Positions 6,144-9,729 of a DNA stretch of 9,729 nt are shown in pieces. How positions within the stretch are numbered: position 1 is the stretch's first letter; every line of letters begins with the position of its first letter. The DNA is from Marinospirillum sp. (GTDB taxonomy: Bacteria > Pseudomonadota > Gammaproteobacteria > Pseudomonadales > Halomonadaceae), in contig SKOQ01000151.1 of NCBI GenBank assembly GCA_007119985.1, positions 1 to 9,729 of the forward strand, written 5' to 3'. A model generated the notes under the pieces. The model saw only the letters and a list, made by a program, of their open reading frames with translations. It made no database searches and had not been told where the DNA came from. The position numbers were made by a program, and so were the translations under genes.

Positions 6144-6179
6144 CCCAGCAGGCGCAGAGATCAGCTCTGCAGCGCTGGG
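6144..6179 (-). repeat. Long GC-rich hairpin over the metR stop codon
   Basis: CCCAGC at 6144-6149 pairs with GCTGGG at 6174-6179, and GCAGAG at 6154-6159 pairs with CTCTGC at 6165-6170, with a few bulged bases between and a five-base loop. The metR stop lies at the loop. No T-tract follows on the minus strand, so it is not a standard intrinsic terminator. It may protect the 3' end of the metR mRNA, but that is inference. Confidence 0.5.
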
Positions 6180-7111
6180 GCGGGATATTCCTCTTCATTG
6201 ACTGCCTTGACGCCTTCTAAGACTTGCGCCGATAAGCGGCGAGCGGTGCGAATAAAATCCTGAATATACTCAAAATCCTGCTGATGCTCACGATGGGCGG
6301 CATAAAGCGTGCCCCAAGTGCCTTGCGCGCCGAGTCGCCGTGCGGCGACATAGTTGCGATCTAAATACTCGGTCATCGCCCAGTTAGGCAGCGCGCACAC
6401 ACCGCGATGACTGGCCACCAGCTGCATCATCAACACTGTCAGCTCGGCGGTGCGAATCCCTGCTGGCTCTACCCCTGCTGGCTCCAGAAAGTGCACAAAC
6501 ACATCCAATAGATGCCGCTCCACTGGGTAGGTGATCAGGGTTTCTGTGGCCAGATCTTCGGCATCGATCCAGTTTTTACCTACTAGGGGGTGATCCTTGG
6601 CGAGGGCGAGCAGACTCTCATAGCGAAACAAGGGCGCATACACCAGCCCCTCGATTGGGCGCGGGTCAGCGGTGATCACCAGATCCAGCTCTTGGCGCTT
6701 CAAGGCGGCGAGCGGAGCAAAATGGTGGCCGCTGGGAATATCCACCTCGACATCCGGCCAGAGGGTACGAAACTGATCCAGCGTTGGCATCAGCCATTGA
6801 TAGCAGCTGTGGCATTCGATGGCGAGGTGCAGGCGTCCGGCCTTGCCCAAGGCGAGGCGTTGCAGATCTCCCAAGGCAGCCTCGGTGCGTGGCAGGATTT
6901 CATCCGCCAGTTTGAGGAGGCGTTGACCGGCGGGTGTAAATTGTAGCGGCTTGGATTTTCGCAAGAAGAGTTCAGTATCTAAGAGGTGTTCGAGCGCTTT
7001 GAGTTGATGTGATAGTGCAGATTGGGTCAGGTGCAGGCGTTCTGCTGCATCGACTAGGCTGCCGCAGGCTCTGAGCGCACTGAGGGTTTTCAAATGCCGC
7101 AGTTCAATCAT
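6161..7111 (-). CDS. metR: LysR-type transcriptional regulator MetR
   Basis: MetR activates metE and other methionine genes, with homocysteine as co-effector in enterobacteria. The 316-residue product aligns closely with E. coli MetR as I recall it: MIELRHLKTLSALRACGSL at the start, a winged helix-turn-helix at about 18-37 (LTQSALSHQLKALE), LFLRKSKPLQFTPAGQRLL at 48-66, IECHSCYQWLMP in the effector domain, ELDLVITAD, ETLITYPVERHLLDVFVHFL, and GVCALPNW. The length is normal. It is divergent from metE, the standard arrangement for this regulator and its target. The start matches the family N-terminus; no strong ribosome binding site precedes it, and a perfect MetR-type box overlaps the start codon, so the gene is probably autoregulated. 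The 3' end carries a stable hairpin. Confidence 0.97.
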   Translation of the reverse strand: MIELRHLKTLSALRACGSLVDAAERLHLTQSALSHQLKALEHLLDTELFLRKSKPLQFTPAGQRLLKLADEILPRTEAALGDLQRLALGKAGRLHLAIECHSCYQWLMPTLDQFRTLWPDVEVDIPSGHHFAPLAALKRQELDLVITADPRPIEGLVYAPLFRYESLLALAKDHPLVGKNWIDAEDLATETLITYPVERHLLDVFVHFLEPAGVEPAGIRTAELTVLMMQLVASHRGVCALPNWAMTEYLDRNYVAARRLGAQGTWGTLYAAHREHQQDFEYIQDFIRTARRLSAQVLEGVKAVNEEEYPAPALQS

Positions 7112-7123
7112 GAAAGAAGTTCA
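7111..7123. promoter_or_regulatory. Candidate MetR box overlapping the metR start codon
   Basis: TGAAAGAAGTTCA matches the known MetR consensus TGAA-N5-TTCA at all eight fixed bases. It overlaps the first base of the metR start codon (7109-7111, minus strand), a position that would allow MetR to limit its own expression. The match is seen; binding is inference. Confidence 0.55.
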
Positions 7124-7154
7124 CTTTAAAGCTGAATGGGATGCAGGAAAGGTT

Positions 7155-7184
7155 ATTTTGCGCTAGAGGCTTCAACAGAGGCAA
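7155..7184 (-). promoter_or_regulatory. Possible metR promoter
   Basis: Read on the minus strand, TTGCCT (7179-7184) and CAAAAT (7155-7160) form a weak -35/-10 pair with an 18-base spacer, about 45 bases before the metR start codon. The match to consensus is moderate. Confidence 0.25.
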
Positions 7185-7203
7185 GGTGTTTTTCAGATCA
7201 TTA

Positions 7204-7247
7204 TGAGATTTGCTCATTATTAATCTGAGTTGCTTGAGTTTGATTCA
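7204..7247 (+). promoter_or_regulatory. Two candidate MetR boxes upstream of metE
   Basis: TGAGATTTGCTCA at 7204-7216 is a perfect inverted repeat (TGAG-N5-CTCA) that differs from the MetR consensus TGAA-N5-TTCA at one symmetric base in each arm. TGAGTTTGATTCA at 7235-7247 differs at one base. Their starts are 31 bases apart, about three helical turns, so both would face the same side of the DNA. Paired sites upstream of metE are known in enterobacteria. I cannot place the metE -35/-10 with confidence downstream of them. Confidence 0.6.
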
Positions 7248-7262
7248 TTGTTGGCTTTGCTA

Positions 7263-7285
7263 GAGACTGAGTCTCAAGCCTGAGA
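7263..7285 (+). repeat. Overlapping inverted repeats in the metE leader
   Basis: GAGACT at 7263-7268 is complementary to AGTCTC at 7270-7275 around a single G, and TCTCA at 7272-7276 is complementary to TGAGA at 7281-7285 around AGCC. The two share bases 7272-7275, so only one can form at a time. The first also contains AGAC and GTCT separated by three bases, the halves of the MetJ box AGACGTCT. An operator or an RNA switch are both possible; neither is shown. Confidence 0.4.
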
Positions 7286-7355
7286 TATGAAGATCACAGG
7301 GCAACCACTGCCACGAAGACGCAGTCATCTTACTTCTGTTGAGGAGCAGCACAGC

Positions 7356-9683
7356 ATGTCTTACACCGTCCATACTTTGGGTTATCCGCGCATTGGTGCG
7401 CAGCGTGAACTGAAAAAAGCTGTTGAAGCCTACTGGGCCGGACAGATCAACCAAACTGAGTTGGAGCAGCAGGCTCAAGCGCTGCGTGCACGTCACTGGC
7501 AAGAGCAACAACAAGCAGGATTAGATTTTGTCACGGTGGGTGATTTTGCCTTTTACGATCAGGTCCTGAATCTGAGTCAACTGCTGGGCGTGATTCCAGC
7601 ACGTTTTCAGGATGCCCCTGCTGAAGAGCTGGATACCTATTTCCGCATGGCGCGTGGTCGTGCCCCAACAGGTCAGCCTGCGGCAGCCTGTGAGATGACC
7701 AAGTGGTTTGATACCAACTATCACTATATCGTGCCTGAATTCGACCCCGCACAAAGCTTTACCTTGGCACCTCAGCGCCTGCTGCGCGAAGTCGCTGAAG
7801 CCCAAGCGCTGGGCCATCGTGTGAAGGTTACTCTGGTGGGTCCTTTGACCTACCTGTGGCAGGGCAAGGTGATTGCACAAGGTAAAACGCTGGCGGAGGC
7901 AGATCGTCTCGCGCTGTTGCCTGATCTGATCGCGGCTTATGGCAAGCTGTTGCAGGCCCTTGCTGAGCAGCAGGTTGAATGGGTGCAATTAGATGAACCC
8001 ATTCTGGCACTCGATCTGCCGCAGGCATGGAAGCAAGCCTTTGAGACCAGCTACCACCAGCTGCAAAGCCTGCCGATTAAGAAACTGCTCGCCGTGTATT
8101 TTGGCAGTTTGCAGGATAACCTGGGTTTGGCAGTCGGTTTGCCAGTCGATGGTTTGCATGTCGATCTGGTGCGTGCTGAGCAAGAACTGCCCGCCATTTT
8201 GGATCGCCTACCCAGCTATAAAGTGCTCTCGGCGGGTGTCGTGGATGGCCGTAATATCTGGAAAACGGATCTGGCCGCGCGCCAAAGCCTATTACACACC
8301 GCCGCTGCGCGTCTTGGCGAGCGCCTGTGGATCGCACCTTCTTGCTCCTTACTGCATGTGCCGCATGATCTGGCGCAGGAAGATCAGCTGGATGCCGAGC
8401 TGAAAAACTGGCTGGCCTTTGCCCGCCAGAAGCTGGATGAAGTCACGCTGCTGGCGGCGGCAGTGGCGGGTCAGCTGAACGCTGAACAGCGTCAACAGTG
8501 GGCGGCCAATCAGGCTGCGCTGGCTTCGCGTCAAGCCTCAACGCGTATTCATAAGGCTCAGGTGCAGGAGCGTTTAGCAGCGGTAGATGCGGCCATGTAT
8601 CAGCGGACTTCACCCTATGTGCTGCGTGCCAAGGCACAAAAACAGGCGCTGAACTTACCTCTCTACCCAACAACGACCATTGGCTCCTTTCCGCAGACGC
8701 CAGAAATTCGTCAAGCACGACGTGATTTTAAAGCCGGCACACTGAGCGAGGCCGATTATATCAGCGCGATGAAGCAGGAAATCGCCTACTGCGTACAGCA
8801 GCAAGAAGCCTTGGATATCGATGTGCTGGTGCATGGTGAAGCCGAGCGCAACGACATGGTGGAATACTTTGGTGAACAGCTGGCAGGCTATGCCTTTACC
8901 CGTTTTGGCTGGGTACAAAGCTATGGTTCACGTTGTGTGAAGCCGCCAGTGATCTATGGTGATGTTGAACGCCCACAGGCGATGACGGTTGAGTGGAGCC
9001 GCTATGCACAGAGCCTGACTGCACGTCCAATGAAGGGCATGTTGACAGGTCCAGTGACCTGCTTGCAGTGGGCTTTTGTGCGCGATGATCAACCTCGTGA
9101 GCAGACTTGTCGCCAGATTGCCTTGGCGCTGCGTGATGAAGTGCGTGATCTAGAGGCCGCTGGCATCAATGTGATTCAGATTGATGAACCGGCTTTCCGT
9201 GAAGGTTTGCCCTTGCGCCAAGCTGACTGGCCCGCTTACTTGCGTTGGGCTGTGGATAGCTTCCGTTTGTCAGCGGCCGTAGCGCAGGATGTGACACAGA
9301 TTCACACCCACATGTGCTACTCCGAGTTTAATGACATTATTGAAGCCATTGCCGATCTGGATGCCGATGTGATTACCATCGAGACTTCACGTTCGAATAT
9401 GGAATTGCTGGATGCCTTTGAGCGCTTTGACTATCCGAACGAAATTGGTCCAGGTGTTTATGATATCCACAGTCCCAATATTCCTTCAGTTGAGTGGATG
9501 GTGGATCTGATGGCGAAAGCGGCAGCCAAGATTCCAGCCGAGCGCCTCTGGGTGAACCCTGATTGCGGCCTCAAAACACGCCGCTGGGAAGAAGTGACGC
9601 CCGCACTGGAAGCTCTGGTGCAAGCTGCTAAGCAGCTACGAGCGCGGGTGGATCAACCGGAAGCAGAAGAAGTCAGCGCTTAA
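7356..9683 (+). CDS. metE: Cobalamin-independent methionine synthase (MetE)
   Basis: MetE transfers the methyl group of 5-methyltetrahydropteroyl-triglutamate to homocysteine, the last step of methionine synthesis, in the cytoplasm and without vitamin B12. The 775-residue product starts MSYTVHTLGYPRIGAQRELK, the family N-terminus. The zinc ligands are all present: H652 and C654 in HTHMC, E676 in ITIETSRS and C737 in NPDCGLKTR, each exactly 11 residues beyond the E. coli positions (641, 643, 665, 726). H705 in DIHSPNIP corresponds to E. coli H694. Both barrels appear intact. The start is set by GAGGAG at 7341-7346, nine bases upstream; an in-frame ATG at 7287 would add 23 residues unlike the family and has no good ribosome binding site. 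The gene is divergent from metR and probably activated by it. Confidence 0.98.
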   Translation: MSYTVHTLGYPRIGAQRELKKAVEAYWAGQINQTELEQQAQALRARHWQEQQQAGLDFVTVGDFAFYDQVLNLSQLLGVIPARFQDAPAEELDTYFRMARGRAPTGQPAAACEMTKWFDTNYHYIVPEFDPAQSFTLAPQRLLREVAEAQALGHRVKVTLVGPLTYLWQGKVIAQGKTLAEADRLALLPDLIAAYGKLLQALAEQQVEWVQLDEPILALDLPQAWKQAFETSYHQLQSLPIKKLLAVYFGSLQDNLGLAVGLPVDGLHVDLVRAEQELPAILDRLPSYKVLSAGVVDGRNIWKTDLAARQSLLHTAAARLGERLWIAPSCSLLHVPHDLAQEDQLDAELKNWLAFARQKLDEVTLLAAAVAGQLNAEQRQQWAANQAALASRQASTRIHKAQVQERLAAVDAAMYQRTSPYVLRAKAQKQALNLPLYPTTTIGSFPQTPEIRQARRDFKAGTLSEADYISAMKQEIAYCVQQQEALDIDVLVHGEAERNDMVEYFGEQLAGYAFTRFGWVQSYGSRCVKPPVIYGDVERPQAMTVEWSRYAQSLTARPMKGMLTGPVTCLQWAFVRDDQPREQTCRQIALALRDEVRDLEAAGINVIQIDEPAFREGLPLRQADWPAYLRWAVDSFRLSAAVAQDVTQIHTHMCYSEFNDIIEAIADLDADVITIETSRSNMELLDAFERFDYPNEIGPGVYDIHSPNIPSVEWMVDLMAKAAAKIPAERLWVNPDCGLKTRRWEEVTPALEALVQAAKQLRARVDQPEAEEVSA

Positions 9684-9705
9684 CTGAAAAAGAAGCCAGC
9701 GACAA

Positions 9706-9729
9706 CACCGCGCCCTGATGGGTGCGGTG
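9706..9729 (+). terminator. Probable metE terminator hairpin, cut by the window edge
   Basis: CACCGCGCCC at 9706-9715 pairs with GGGTGCGGTG at 9720-9729 around a TGAT loop, giving ten pairs with one G-T. It lies 22 bases after the metE stop. The T-tract expected after it would fall outside the window. Confidence 0.7.

Noticed and set aside
7287..7355. Upstream ATG giving MetE a 23-residue N-terminal extension
   Set aside because: The extension is unlike MetE proteins and lacks a good ribosome binding site, while ATG 7356 has GAGGAG nine bases before it and starts with the family sequence.
7112..7355. Cobalamin or SAM riboswitch upstream of metE
   Set aside because: I looked for the B12 box and other conserved riboswitch blocks and did not find them; the MetR boxes explain the regulation better.
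7521..8918. Several minus-strand open frames opposite metE
   Set aside because: These are reading-frame shadows of the long, well-supported metE gene; their translations look like random sequence.

Overview
The window reads as ordinary core chromosome from a gammaproteobacterium with moderate GC. MetR and MetE closely match the enterobacterial proteins, metR and metE are divergent, PurE and PurK are separate genes, and the flagellar genes run flgK-flgL. A member of the Oceanospirillales or a close relative is a reasonable guess, but nothing in the sequence fixes the genus. I see no tRNA, rRNA, CRISPR array, transposase or phage gene.

Layout: (1) 1-1646, the end of a flagellar hook operon: the C-terminal part of FlgK, then FlgL, closed by a clear intrinsic terminator. 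(2) 1768-2037, minus strand: an 89-residue two-helix membrane protein with a cysteine-bounded loop, function unknown. (3) 2143-3913: purE and purK, which together convert AIR to CAIR in purine synthesis, separated by 100 bases holding a symmetric inverted repeat. (4) 4089-5083: a Dps-type ferritin with the complete ferroxidase motif, followed by a DUF501 protein whose start codon overlaps the dps stop (TAATG). (5) 5144-5181: a hairpin with A- and T-rich sides that can serve the converging genes from both directions. (6) 5190-5564, minus strand: a small protein with a weak resemblance to PilZ domains. (7) 5932-6057: a 41-residue single-pass membrane protein with a strong ribosome binding site and a perfect terminator, missed if the long open frame is taken at face value. 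(8) 6161-9683: the divergent metR/metE pair, with MetR-type boxes in the 244 bases between them and the start of a probable terminator at the window edge.

The known genes serve separate tasks: motility, purine synthesis, iron and DNA protection, and methionine synthesis with its regulator. I do not see a new multi-gene system. The best leads are the dps-DUF501 coupling, the 41-residue membrane protein, the cysteine-loop membrane protein, the structured purE-purK spacer and the MetR site lying on the metR start codon. A run of 16 T at the left edge makes the first 24 bases doubtful.
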